Notes under the pieces: generated by a model
Database searches by the model: none
The model's input: only the letters and a program-made list of their open reading frames with translations
What the model was told of the DNA's origin: nothing
Assembly (NCBI GenBank): GCA_049514335.1
Contig: JBEKVE010000023.1
Coordinates: forward strand, 1-38,001
Direction: 5' to 3'
DNA from: JBEKVE01 sp049514335
GTDB lineage: Bacteria; Actinomycetota; Acidimicrobiia; Acidimicrobiales; UBA8190
DNA: 38,001 bases
Program-made: the position numbers and the translations under genes
Part shown: positions 6,493-13,933 of the stretch, piece after piece
Layout of the letters: each line of letters opens with the position of its first letter
How positions within the stretch are numbered: the first letter of the stretch is position 1

Positions 6493-8109
6493 GTGGTGAG
6501 CCCCGAAAAGGAGTCCGGCAAGGCGTCGGACCGCGACGTGCGGCGGACGGACTCGGGCATCGAGATCCAGCCGCTCTACACCGCCGCCGACCTCGAGGGC
6601 TGGGACGCCGATGCCCGCCTGGGCGTCCCGGGCGAGCCCCCCTACACGCGCGGCATCTACCCCAGCATGTACCGGGGCCGGCTGTGGACCATGCGCCAGT
6701 ACGCCGGGTTCGGCACGGCCGAGGACACCAACGAGCGCTTCAAGTTCCTGCTGGGCGCGGGACAGACCGGCCTGTCGTGCGCCTTCGACCTGCCCACCCA
6801 GATGGGCCTCGACTCCGACCACCCCCGTGCCGAGGGGGAGGTGGGCAAGGTCGGTGTGGCCATCGACTCGCTGGCCGACATGCGCCTGCTGCTGGCCGGT
6901 CTGCCCCTCGACAAGGTCACGACGTCGATGACCATCAACGCCACCGCTGCCATCCTGCTGCTCCTGTACGAACTGGTGGCCGAGGAACAAGGCGTGGCCC
7001 CCGAGGCCCTGGGCGGCACCATCCAGAACGACATCCTGAAGGAGTACGTGGCGCGCGGGACCTACGTGTACCCGCCGCGGCCGTCGATGCGGCTCATCAC
7101 CGACACCTTCGCCTACTGCGCCGAGCACCTCCCCAACTGGAACAGCATCTCCATCTCCGGCTACCACATCCGCGAGGCGGGATCGACGGCCGTGCAGGAG
7201 ATCGCCTTCACGCTGGCCGACGGCATCGCCTACGTGGAGGCGGCGCTGGCGGCGGGCCTGGCCGTCGACGACTTCGCCCCCCGTTTGTCGTTCTTCTGGA
7301 ATGCCCACAACAACCTGTTCGAGGAGGTGGCAAAGTACCGCGCGGCGCGGCGCATGTGGGCCCGCATCATGACCGAGCGCTTCGGAGCCACCGACGAACG
7401 CTCCAAGCTGCTGCGCTTCCACACCCAGACCGGCGGCTCCACCCTCACGGCCCAGCAGCCCGAGAACAACATCGTGCGCGTCACGGTGCAGGCCTTGGCG
7501 GCGGTGCTGGGCGGCACCCAGAGCCTGCACACCAACGGCTTCGACGAGGCTCTCGGGCTCCCTACCACCAACGCGGCCAAGATCGCCCTGCGCACCCAGC
7601 AGGTGATCGGCTACGAGTCGGGCGTCACCGAGACCGCCGACCCCCTGGCGGGCTCGTACTTCGTGGAGTCGCTCACCGACGCCGTGGAGACCGCCGCCTG
7701 GGACTACCTCGAGCGCATCGACGAGCTGGGTGGGGCGGTGGCCGCCATCGAGGCCCGGTTCATGCAGGAGGAGATCGAGCGCGCCGCCTACGCCTTCGCC
7801 AAGGCCGTCGACGACGGCGAGAAGGTCGTGGTGGGGGTGAACCGCTTCACCGACGATGCGCCCGAGTCGGTGGAGGTGTTCCCCATCGACCCCGCTCTGC
7901 AGCGCTCGCAGTGCGAGCGCACCCAGCGGGTGCGGGCCGAGCGCGACCAACCGGCCGTGGATGCGGCGCTGGCCGACGTGGAGGCAGCGGCGCGCGGCTC
8001 GCAGAACCTTCTCGTCCCCATGCGGGTGGCGCTCAAGCGCATGGCGACGCTGGGCGAGGTGTCCGACGTCCTGCGGGGCGTCTTCGGCGTCTACCAGCCG
8101 GGGGGCTGA
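6493..8109 (+). CDS. Methylmalonyl-CoA mutase-type large (catalytic) subunit
   Basis: Adenosylcobalamin-dependent acyl-CoA mutase TIM-barrel subunit, 538 aa, interconverting methylmalonyl-CoA and succinyl-CoA or a related pair. Family landmarks: TMRQYAGFGTAEDTNERF, TTSMTINATAAI, GTIQNDILKEY, SISISGYHIREAG (His225), FFWNAHNNLFEEVAKYRAAR, FHTQTGGSTLTAQQP and QSLHTNGFDEA. Tyr70 in RQYAGFG and Arg188 in EYVARGTY align, by my reading, with the Tyr89/Arg207 pair that marks methylmalonyl-CoA mutase rather than the Phe/Gln of isobutyryl-CoA mutase. The C-terminal B12-binding domain is absent, so a separate small subunit must be encoded elsewhere. The first two codons are both GTG; the first follows TAACCT by 7 nt. 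Together with the nearby biotin carboxylase it suggests propionyl-CoA metabolism. Confidence 0.93.
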   Translation: MVSPEKESGKASDRDVRRTDSGIEIQPLYTAADLEGWDADARLGVPGEPPYTRGIYPSMYRGRLWTMRQYAGFGTAEDTNERFKFLLGAGQTGLSCAFDLPTQMGLDSDHPRAEGEVGKVGVAIDSLADMRLLLAGLPLDKVTTSMTINATAAILLLLYELVAEEQGVAPEALGGTIQNDILKEYVARGTYVYPPRPSMRLITDTFAYCAEHLPNWNSISISGYHIREAGSTAVQEIAFTLADGIAYVEAALAAGLAVDDFAPRLSFFWNAHNNLFEEVAKYRAARRMWARIMTERFGATDERSKLLRFHTQTGGSTLTAQQPENNIVRVTVQALAAVLGGTQSLHTNGFDEALGLPTTNAAKIALRTQQVIGYESGVTETADPLAGSYFVESLTDAVETAAWDYLERIDELGGAVAAIEARFMQEEIERAAYAFAKAVDDGEKVVVGVNRFTDDAPESVEVFPIDPALQRSQCERTQRVRAERDQPAVDAALADVEAAARGSQNLLVPMRVALKRMATLGEVSDVLRGVFGVYQPGG

Positions 8110-8120
8110 CGTCCGCCGCC

Positions 8121-9317
8121 TCAGGCGGTGCGGGCCAGCAGGTGGCGACGAAGTGCCGGGTCGGTGGCGGCGTCGACGGCCGTCCACGCCATGCCGAGAG
8201 CGCCGTCCACGAGCGCCTGCTCGGCCGAGGGCCCCACGCACGCCGCGGCGAACTCGGCCTGGTGGTTCACGGCCCCGTGCGACTCGACGCCGATCATGGG
8301 GTGGATGGAGGGGACCGCCAGCGACACGTTGGCCATGTCGGTGGAGATGGTGGGGGGCGCCTCACCGGACCCGTCGCGGCGGTAGTGGCGTCCGAGCTCC
8401 TCGGCGTTTCGCCGCCATGTCTCCAACAGCGGCTCGTCCGCCACGAAGTGGGAGTAGGTGGGGGAGAGGTCACGGATCTCGAGCGCGCTCCCGGTGGCGA
8501 GCGCCCCGGCCTCGAAGCAGCGCTCGATGCGCGGCCGCAGCACGGCCAGCTCCTCGAGGGTGCGGGCCCGCACCATGAAGCGGCCGGTCGAGTCGGCCGG
8601 CACGACGTTGGGGGCGTCACCTCCCTTGGTGACGATGCCGTGGACCTGGTCGCCGCGGCCGAGGTGCTGGCGCAGCAGGCCGATGGCGACCTGCGCCACC
8701 ACGAGAGCGTCCCCGGCGTTGATGCCCTGCTCGGGCGAGGCCGAGGCGTGGGCGGCACGCCCGGTGTAGTGGACCTCCAGGTGATCCACGGCCAGGCACG
8801 TGGCCACCAGCCGGTCCTCGGGCCAGGGGTGGACCATCATCGCCGCGTGGGCGTCGGCGAAGGCGCCCCGCTCGAGCATGAGGACCTTGCCGCCCCCGCC
8901 CTCCTCGGCCGGCGTGCCGAGGACGGTGACGGTGAGACCGAGGTCGTCGGCCAGACCGGCCAGCGCGGCGCCGCCGCCCACGGCAGCGGCGCCGATGATG
9001 TTGTGGCCACAGGCGTGTCCCACGCCGGGCAGCGCGTCGTACTCGGCGCAGATGACGAGGTGCAGCGGCCCCGATCCGGCTCGCGCCGCCAGGGCGGTGG
9101 GCAGGCCGTAGGCGCCGCGCTCCACGGCGAAGCCGGCCTGCTCCAGGGCGTCGCCCACGAGCTCGGCGGCGTGGTGCTCCTCGAAGCACAGCTCGGGGTC
9201 GTCGTGCACGGCCCGGCTGAGCGCCACGAGGCCGTCGCGTCCGGCCTGCACGGTTCGGCGCGCCGCCTCCTTGGCCCGTCCGGCCGCCGTGTCCTCGCCG
9301 GCCGCTACCGGGCTCAC
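8121..9317 (-). CDS. M20-family metallopeptidase / amidohydrolase, 398 aa
   Basis: Predicted di-metal hydrolase of the M20 family, closest in style to the ACY1L2/AbgB group that splits N-acyl amino acids or small dipeptides. Visible motifs: AEYDALPGVGHACGHNIIG (metal-binding His and neighbouring residues), GTPAEEGGGGK (catalytic Glu pair), HPWPEDR, the dimerisation-domain HYTGRAAHASASPEQGINA segment, and SHGAVNHQAEFA near the C-terminus. There is no signal peptide, so it should be cytosolic. The GTG start at 9317 overlaps the stop of the upstream biotin carboxylase gene by 4 nt (GTGA), so it is probably translationally coupled. Coupling an amidohydrolase to an acyl-CoA carboxylase subunit is unusual. 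It is convergent with the mutase gene across 11 nt. The substrate is unknown. Confidence 0.9.
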   Translation of the reverse strand: MSPVAAGEDTAAGRAKEAARRTVQAGRDGLVALSRAVHDDPELCFEEHHAAELVGDALEQAGFAVERGAYGLPTALAARAGSGPLHLVICAEYDALPGVGHACGHNIIGAAAVGGGAALAGLADDLGLTVTVLGTPAEEGGGGKVLMLERGAFADAHAAMMVHPWPEDRLVATCLAVDHLEVHYTGRAAHASASPEQGINAGDALVVAQVAIGLLRQHLGRGDQVHGIVTKGGDAPNVVPADSTGRFMVRARTLEELAVLRPRIERCFEAGALATGSALEIRDLSPTYSHFVADEPLLETWRRNAEELGRHYRRDGSGEAPPTISTDMANVSLAVPSIHPMIGVESHGAVNHQAEFAAACVGPSAEQALVDGALGMAWTAVDAATDPALRRHLLARTA

Positions 9318-11071
9318 TCGATGACGGCGATCACGTCGCCGGGACCGACCGAGTCGCCCGCCGCCACCTTCACCTCGGTCACGGTCCCCGCCTTTTCGGC
9401 GTTGATGGCGTTCTCCATCTTCATGGCCTCGAGCACGCACACCGTCTGGCCCACCTCGACCTCGTCGCCCGGGACCACGAGCACCTTGACGATGGTGCCC
9501 TGCATGGGGACGGCCACGGTGCCCGACCCGGTGCCGGCCACGGCGGCACGCGGCTTGCGGGGGCGGGCTCCGGTGCGTGCCGCGCCACCCGACGCCACCT
9601 CGGGCACCCACAGCCGGACCTGGTAGCGGCGGCCGTCGACCTCGGCGGTGATCTCGCGCATGACGCGCGGGCCGTCGGCGTCCTCCCCGACGTCCTCGGA
9701 GGAGGGGACCGCCCCGGCGGTGAGCGACGACAGGTCGAGACGGTCCTCCACCCACCGGGTGGAGTGCCGGGCCTCGACGAAATCGGGATGCGACAGGATC
9801 AGCACGTCGGCGGGGATGGTGGTGGCCACGCCGGTGATGACCGTCTCGGCGAGGGCCCGAAGCATGCGGTGCCGGGCCGCTTCGCGGTCTGCACCCCACA
9901 CGATCAGCTTGGCCACGAGGTTGTCGTAGTACTGGCTGACGGTGTCCCCCGACTCGTATCCGGCGTCGAGGCGGACGCCGGGGCCTCCCGGTGCCCGGAA
10001 GGTGGTGATGGTGCCAGGCGACGGGACGAAGCGCCCGCCCGACGGGTCCTCGGCGTTGATGCGCACCTCGATGGCGTGCCCGTTGCGCTGCACCTCGTCC
10101 TGGGTGAAGCCGAGGGGCTCGCCCGCGGCCACGCGCAGCTGCCACTCCACCAGGTCGAGCCCGGTGACGAGCTCGGTCACGGGGTGCTCCACCTGCAGGC
10201 GGGTGTTCATCTCCAGGAAGAAGAACTCGCCGTCCTGGTAGAGGAACTCCACCGTGCCGGCGTTCACGTAGCCGCACGCCTTGGCCACCGTCACCGCCGC
10301 CTCGCCCATGGCCCGGCGGACCTCGTCGGGGAAGGCGGGGGCGGGGCTCTCCTCCACCAGCTTCTGGTGGCGGCGCTGGGGGGAGCAGTCGCGCTCGCCC
10401 AGCCACAGGACGTTGCCGTGGGTGTCGGCCATCACCTGCATCTCGATGTGGCGGGGCCACTCGAGGTAGCGCTCGACGTAGATCTCGGGGCGACCGAAGT
10501 AGGCCTGCGCCTCGCGCTGGGCGGACTCCACGGCGTCGGCCACCTCGCCGGGCGCGGACACCACCTTCATGCCCCGGCCGCCACCGCCGAAGGCGGCCTT
10601 GATGGCCACGGGCCAGCCGTGGGTCTCGCCGAACTCGATCACCTGGGAGGGGTCGGTGAGCGGCTCGGTGCGCCCCGGCACGCCCGACACCCCCGCCGCC
10701 TCGGCGGCGAGGCGGGAGCTGATCTTGTCCCCCATGATCTCGATGGCCTCGGGCGGGGGGCCGATGAAGGCCACGCCGGTGTCGGAGATGGCCCGGGCGA
10801 AGTCGGTGTTCTCGGAGAAGAAGCCGTAGCCGGGGTGCACGGCGTCGGCGCCGCTGCGGGCCAGGACGTCGAGGATGGCGGCGGTGTTCAGGTAGCTCTC
10901 GGCCGCCGTCTGGCCCCCGAGGGGGTACGCCTCGTCGGCCAGCCTGACGTGCAGGGCGTCGCGGTCGAGCTCGGAGTACACGGCCACGGTGGCGATGCCC
11001 ATCTCGCGGCAGGTGCGGATGACCCGGACGGCGATCTCGGCGCGGTTGGCGATCAGGACCTTGTGGAACAC
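9314..11071 (-). CDS. accA3: Acyl-CoA carboxylase alpha subunit: biotin carboxylase + BCCP
   Basis: 585-aa fused alpha subunit of acetyl-/propionyl-CoA carboxylase: ATP-dependent carboxylation of its own biotin, which is then used by a separate beta (AccD) subunit. Residues 1-450 are biotin carboxylase (FHKVLIANRAEIAVRVIRT, HPGYGFFSENTDFA, the ATP-grasp loop FGGGGRGMK, ERDCSPQRRHQKLVEESPAP, FFLEMNTRLQVEHPVTE). A linker leads to a biotin carrier domain at about 515-585 with EAMKMEN, biotinyl-lysine at residue 551. The GTG at 11071 has an AAAGG site about 9 nt upstream and starts exactly at the family's N-terminus. No beta or epsilon subunit lies in the window. The gene is divergent from birA, whose product should biotinylate it. 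The symbol follows mycobacterial usage. Confidence 0.93.
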   Translation of the reverse strand: MFHKVLIANRAEIAVRVIRTCREMGIATVAVYSELDRDALHVRLADEAYPLGGQTAAESYLNTAAILDVLARSGADAVHPGYGFFSENTDFARAISDTGVAFIGPPPEAIEIMGDKISSRLAAEAAGVSGVPGRTEPLTDPSQVIEFGETHGWPVAIKAAFGGGGRGMKVVSAPGEVADAVESAQREAQAYFGRPEIYVERYLEWPRHIEMQVMADTHGNVLWLGERDCSPQRRHQKLVEESPAPAFPDEVRRAMGEAAVTVAKACGYVNAGTVEFLYQDGEFFFLEMNTRLQVEHPVTELVTGLDLVEWQLRVAAGEPLGFTQDEVQRNGHAIEVRINAEDPSGGRFVPSPGTITTFRAPGGPGVRLDAGYESGDTVSQYYDNLVAKLIVWGADREAARHRMLRALAETVITGVATTIPADVLILSHPDFVEARHSTRWVEDRLDLSSLTAGAVPSSEDVGEDADGPRVMREITAEVDGRRYQVRLWVPEVASGGAARTGARPRKPRAAVAGTGSGTVAVPMQGTIVKVLVVPGDEVEVGQTVCVLEAMKMENAINAEKAGTVTEVKVAAGDSVGPGDVIAVIE

Positions 11072-11123
11072 GCAGAGCCTTTCGGACAACGTTCGGGTCG
11101 AGCCACAACACTGGCACGGCCCG

Positions 11124-11129
11124 TAGGGT
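11124..11129 (+). promoter_or_regulatory. -10 hexamer of a leaderless promoter (TAGGGT) for birA
   Basis: TAGGGT lies 7 nt before the birA ATG at 11137. The 65-nt gap between divergent accA3 and birA would hold both promoters. Confidence 0.55.
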
Positions 11130-11136
11130 GGGTGCC

Positions 11137-11964
11137 ATGTGCGCAGGCACCGGGGCGGACGCCGTCGTCGTGCCCGGGCCTCCGGGCACCCGCTTCTCGG
11201 TGCACCGCTTCGCCGAGATCGACTCCACCAACCGCTACCTCCTCGAGCAGGCCGCCGCCGGCGCGGCCGAGGGCACGGTGGCGGTGGCCGCCTACCAGCG
11301 GGCGGGGCGGGGTCGACTGGGACGCCGGTGGGAGGCGCCGCCGGGAGCGAACCTCCTCGTGTCGGTCCTGCTGCGGCCGGGCCTCGAACCCGACGACCTC
11401 CACCTGTGCACCGTGGCGGTGGCCCTGGCCGCGGCGGACGCCTGTGCCCGGGTGGCGGGGGTGGCACCGGAGCTCAAGTGGCCCAACGACCTGGTGGTGG
11501 GGGAGCGCAAGCTGGCCGGCATCCTGGCCGAGACCGTTCCCGGTGCCCGGCCCGTGGCCGTGGTGGTCGGCCTCGGCCTGAACGTGCGGTGGCCGGGCCC
11601 CGGCGAGCCAGAGGGCGGCGAGCCAGAGGGCGGTGAGACCGGGGAGGTGCTGCGCATCTCCACCTCCCTGGCCCGACAGACCGGCGCGGCCTTCGACCCC
11701 GGGGCCCTGCTCGACGCCGTGCTGGTGGCGCTGGAACCCCGGCTGGTGGAGCTGGCCTCCCCCGGGGGCCGTGCTGCGCTGGCGGCGGAGTACCGGCGAC
11801 GGTGCGCCACGCTGGGGCGGACGGTCACGGTGACGGGGCACCACGAGACGTTCACGGGCGTCGCCACCGACGTCACGCCGTCGGGCCACCTGGTGGTCGA
11901 GCTGGGCACGGGCCGCCGGACGGTGGTGGCGGGCGACGTGGTCCACGTGCGCCCCCCGGGGTGA
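11137..11964 (+). CDS. birA: Biotin--[acetyl-CoA-carboxylase] ligase
   Basis: Activates biotin with ATP and attaches it to the carrier-domain lysine of acyl-CoA carboxylases; cytosolic, 275 aa. The biotin/ATP-binding segment GRGRLGRRWEAPPGANLLVS contains the GRGRxGR signature, preceded by STNRYLLE and followed by KWPNDLVVGERKLAGIL (the KWPND motif with the catalytic Lys) and a small C-terminal SH3-like domain. The DNA-binding winged helix of E. coli BirA is absent, so it should be purely enzymatic. Residues 156-165 are a perfect in-frame duplication (GEPEG twice). The ATG at 11137 follows TAGGGT by 7 nt with no Shine-Dalgarno sequence. The obvious substrate is the divergent biotin carboxylase/BCCP next door. 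Confidence 0.93.
   Translation: MCAGTGADAVVVPGPPGTRFSVHRFAEIDSTNRYLLEQAAAGAAEGTVAVAAYQRAGRGRLGRRWEAPPGANLLVSVLLRPGLEPDDLHLCTVAVALAAADACARVAGVAPELKWPNDLVVGERKLAGILAETVPGARPVAVVVGLGLNVRWPGPGEPEGGEPEGGETGEVLRISTSLARQTGAAFDPGALLDAVLVALEPRLVELASPGGRAALAAEYRRRCATLGRTVTVTGHHETFTGVATDVTPSGHLVVELGTGRRTVVAGDVVHVRPPG
11602..11631 (+). repeat. 15-bp perfect tandem duplication inside birA
   Basis: The unit GGCGAGCCAGAGGGC occurs twice without mismatch (11602-11616, 11617-11631), in frame, encoding GEPEG twice in a surface loop. Confidence 0.85.
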
Positions 11965-12010
11965 AGCGGCCGGCCGGGGGCCTCCACCGGGGACCGCAGT
12001 GTGCCCGGTC

Positions 12011-12016
12011 TACCAT
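12011..12016 (+). promoter_or_regulatory. -10 hexamer of a leaderless promoter (TACCAT)
   Basis: TACCAT lies 9 nt upstream of the ATG at 12026 of the RmlB-like gene. It is the likely first promoter of the sugar-nucleotide locus. Confidence 0.5.
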
Positions 12017-12025
12017 TGCCGGGCT

Positions 12026-13018
12026 ATGAACCTGCTCGTCACCGGAGGCGCCGGCTTCATCGGCTCCAACTTCGTGCGCTACTGGACCGAACAGCACCCC
12101 GACGACACCGTCGTCGCCTACGACGCCCTCACCTATGCCGGCAACCGGCCCAACCTGGCCGACGTGGAGGACCGGATCGCCTTCGTCCACGGCGACGTGT
12201 GCGACGGCGCCCAGGCGCTCGCCACGCTGCGGGAGCACGCCATCGACACGGTGGTGCACTTCGCGGCCGAGTCCCACAACAGCCTGGCGGTGATCGACCC
12301 CACCCGCTTCTTCCGCACCAACGTCCTCGGCACCCAGGCCATGTTGGAGGCCGCCCGGCTGGCCGGCGTGGGCCGCTTCCACCACATCTCGACGTGCGAG
12401 GTGTACGGCGACCTGGACCTCGACGCCGACACCGCCTTCACCGAGGACGACCCGTACCGGCCCCGCACCCCCTACAACGCCTCCAAGGCGGGCGCCGACC
12501 ACGCCGTGCGGGCCTACGTGGAGACCTACGGCCTGCCCGCCACCATCACCAACTGCTCCAACAACTACGGGCCCTTCCAGTTCCCCGAGAAGGTCATCCC
12601 CCTGTTCACCGCCTACGCCCTCGACCGCGAGTGGCTGCACGTCGTCGACCACTGCCGGGCCGTGGAGGCCGTCCTCGAGCGCGGCCGCCTGGGCGAGACC
12701 TACCACGTCGGCAGCGGCGTGGAGGCGAGCATCGAGCAGATCGCCGACGCCGTGCTGCGCACGTTGGGCAAGCCCGACACCTTGAAGAAGATCGTCCCCG
12801 ACCGCCCCGGCCACGACCGTCGCTACCTTCTCGACTGCACCAAGATCACCCGCGAGCTGGGGTGGGCGCCCACCGTGGCCTTCGAGGAGGGCTTGGCCGA
12901 CACGGTGCGGTGGTACGCGGACAACCGGGCCTGGTGGGAGCCGCTGCTCGACCGGTCCCCGGTGGTGGAGTCGTCGTGGGGCGACGCTGGTGGTGGCGCC
13001 GGCCCGAGCGGTACCTGA
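12026..13018 (+). CDS. RmlB-like NDP-sugar 4,6-dehydratase with internal deletion
   Basis: Extended short-chain dehydrogenase of the dTDP-glucose 4,6-dehydratase type, 330 aa, second enzyme of dTDP-rhamnose synthesis if active. NAD-binding GGAGFIGSNFVRYW at the N-terminus; HFAAESHNS; active-site STCEVYG with Thr123, Cys124, Glu125 (Asp is usual at 124 in classical RmlB); Tyr150-x3-Lys154; NCSNNYGPFQFPEKVIPLF; then ALDREWLHVVDHCRA. In relatives I remember, about 13 residues containing PLPLY(G/A) lie between ALD and REWLHV and help bind the nucleotide; here they are missing at the junction after residue 200. The remainder (TYHVGSGVEASIEQIAD, DRPGHDRRYLLD) is intact and the frame is preserved. 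The enzyme may be altered, or inactive with another RmlB elsewhere. RmlD follows 15 nt downstream. Confidence 0.85.
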   Translation: MNLLVTGGAGFIGSNFVRYWTEQHPDDTVVAYDALTYAGNRPNLADVEDRIAFVHGDVCDGAQALATLREHAIDTVVHFAAESHNSLAVIDPTRFFRTNVLGTQAMLEAARLAGVGRFHHISTCEVYGDLDLDADTAFTEDDPYRPRTPYNASKAGADHAVRAYVETYGLPATITNCSNNYGPFQFPEKVIPLFTAYALDREWLHVVDHCRAVEAVLERGRLGETYHVGSGVEASIEQIADAVLRTLGKPDTLKKIVPDRPGHDRRYLLDCTKITRELGWAPTVAFEEGLADTVRWYADNRAWWEPLLDRSPVVESSWGDAGGGAGPSGT

Positions 13019-13033
13019 CGCGCCGTGCGGCAG

Positions 13034-13933
13034 ATGAAGGTCCTCGTCACCGGGGCCGGGGGCCAGCTCGGCACGGACGTGGTCGCCGCCCTGCGGGGCC
13101 AGGTCCCCGTGGGCGGGCGCGCCGCCGATCCCGCCACGGGGCGGCTCGGATCCCGTACGCCGTGCAACGTCATCGCCGCCGACCGGGCCCGGCTGGACGT
13201 CTCGCACCGGGAGTCGGTCCTGAGCGCGGTGGAGGCGCTGCGCCCCGACGTGATCGTGCACGCCGGGGCGTGGACGGCGGTCGACGCCTGCGAAGGGGAT
13301 GCCGACCGCGCCTTCGCCGTCAACGCCCTGGGCACCCGGCACGTGGCGGAAGCGGCCCGGCGCAGCGCGGCGCACGTCGTCTACGTGTCCACCGACTACG
13401 TCTTCGACGGCACCTCCGACCTCGACTACCGGGAGTGGGACGCCACCAACCCCCTGTCGGTGTACGGGCGGAGCAAGCTCGGGGGCGAGCACGAGCTCGA
13501 CCCGGGGTCGACCATCGTGCGCACGTCGTGGGTGTGCGGTGCCCACGGCGCCAACATGGTGCGGACCGTGCTGCGCCTGGCCGAGGGTCCGGGCCGCCTG
13601 CGCTTCGTCGACGACCAGCGGGGAAGCCCCACCTTCACCGCCGACTTGGCGGGACGCCTGGCGGTGCTCGCCACCGACCGCGTGCCCGGCACGTTCCACG
13701 TCACCAACAGCGGGGTGACGTCGTGGTACTGGTTCGCCCGCGAAGTGCTCGAGGCGGCCGGCCAGGATGCCGACCGGGTGGAACCCATCGCCACCGCCGA
13801 CCTCGACCCGCCCCGTCCCGCCCCGAGACCCGCCAACTCCGCCCTCGACAACGCCGCGCTGCGGCTCATGGGCGTACCCCTGCTGCCGGACTGGCGCGAC
13901 GGGTTGGAGCGCCTGGTGAAGGAGTGTGCATGA
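13034..13933 (+). CDS. rmlD: dTDP-4-dehydrorhamnose reductase
   Basis: Reduces dTDP-4-keto-L-rhamnose with NAD(P)H to dTDP-L-rhamnose, the donor used by rhamnosyltransferases such as the WbbL-like protein encoded downstream. Glycine-rich VTGAGGQLGTDVVAAL at the N-terminus, HAGAWTAVDACEGD, the catalytic STDYVFDG and YGRSK motifs, RTSWVCG, and DDQRGSPTFTADLA, all standard for RmlD. 299 aa from the ATG at 13034; a GTG at 13025 would add three residues. No Shine-Dalgarno sequence precedes either. The stop overlaps the ATG of ugd (ATGA, 13930-13933), so the genes are probably coupled. No rmlC epimerase or clear rmlA is in the window. Confidence 0.92.
   Translation: MKVLVTGAGGQLGTDVVAALRGQVPVGGRAADPATGRLGSRTPCNVIAADRARLDVSHRESVLSAVEALRPDVIVHAGAWTAVDACEGDADRAFAVNALGTRHVAEAARRSAAHVVYVSTDYVFDGTSDLDYREWDATNPLSVYGRSKLGGEHELDPGSTIVRTSWVCGAHGANMVRTVLRLAEGPGRLRFVDDQRGSPTFTADLAGRLAVLATDRVPGTFHVTNSGVTSWYWFAREVLEAAGQDADRVEPIATADLDPPRPAPRPANSALDNAALRLMGVPLLPDWRDGLERLVKECA

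Noticed and set aside
8110..8127. CCGCC-TCA-GGCGG hairpin between the mutase and M20 stops as a terminator
   Set aside because: The stem is only 5 bp and overlaps the M20 stop codon; similar palindromes are frequent by chance at this GC content.
4363..8241. A minus-strand open frame of 1292 codons across moeB and the mutase gene
   Set aside because: It is the antisense shadow of high-GC codons; composition is His/Gly/Arg/Val-rich without motifs, and both plus-strand genes carry clear family signatures.
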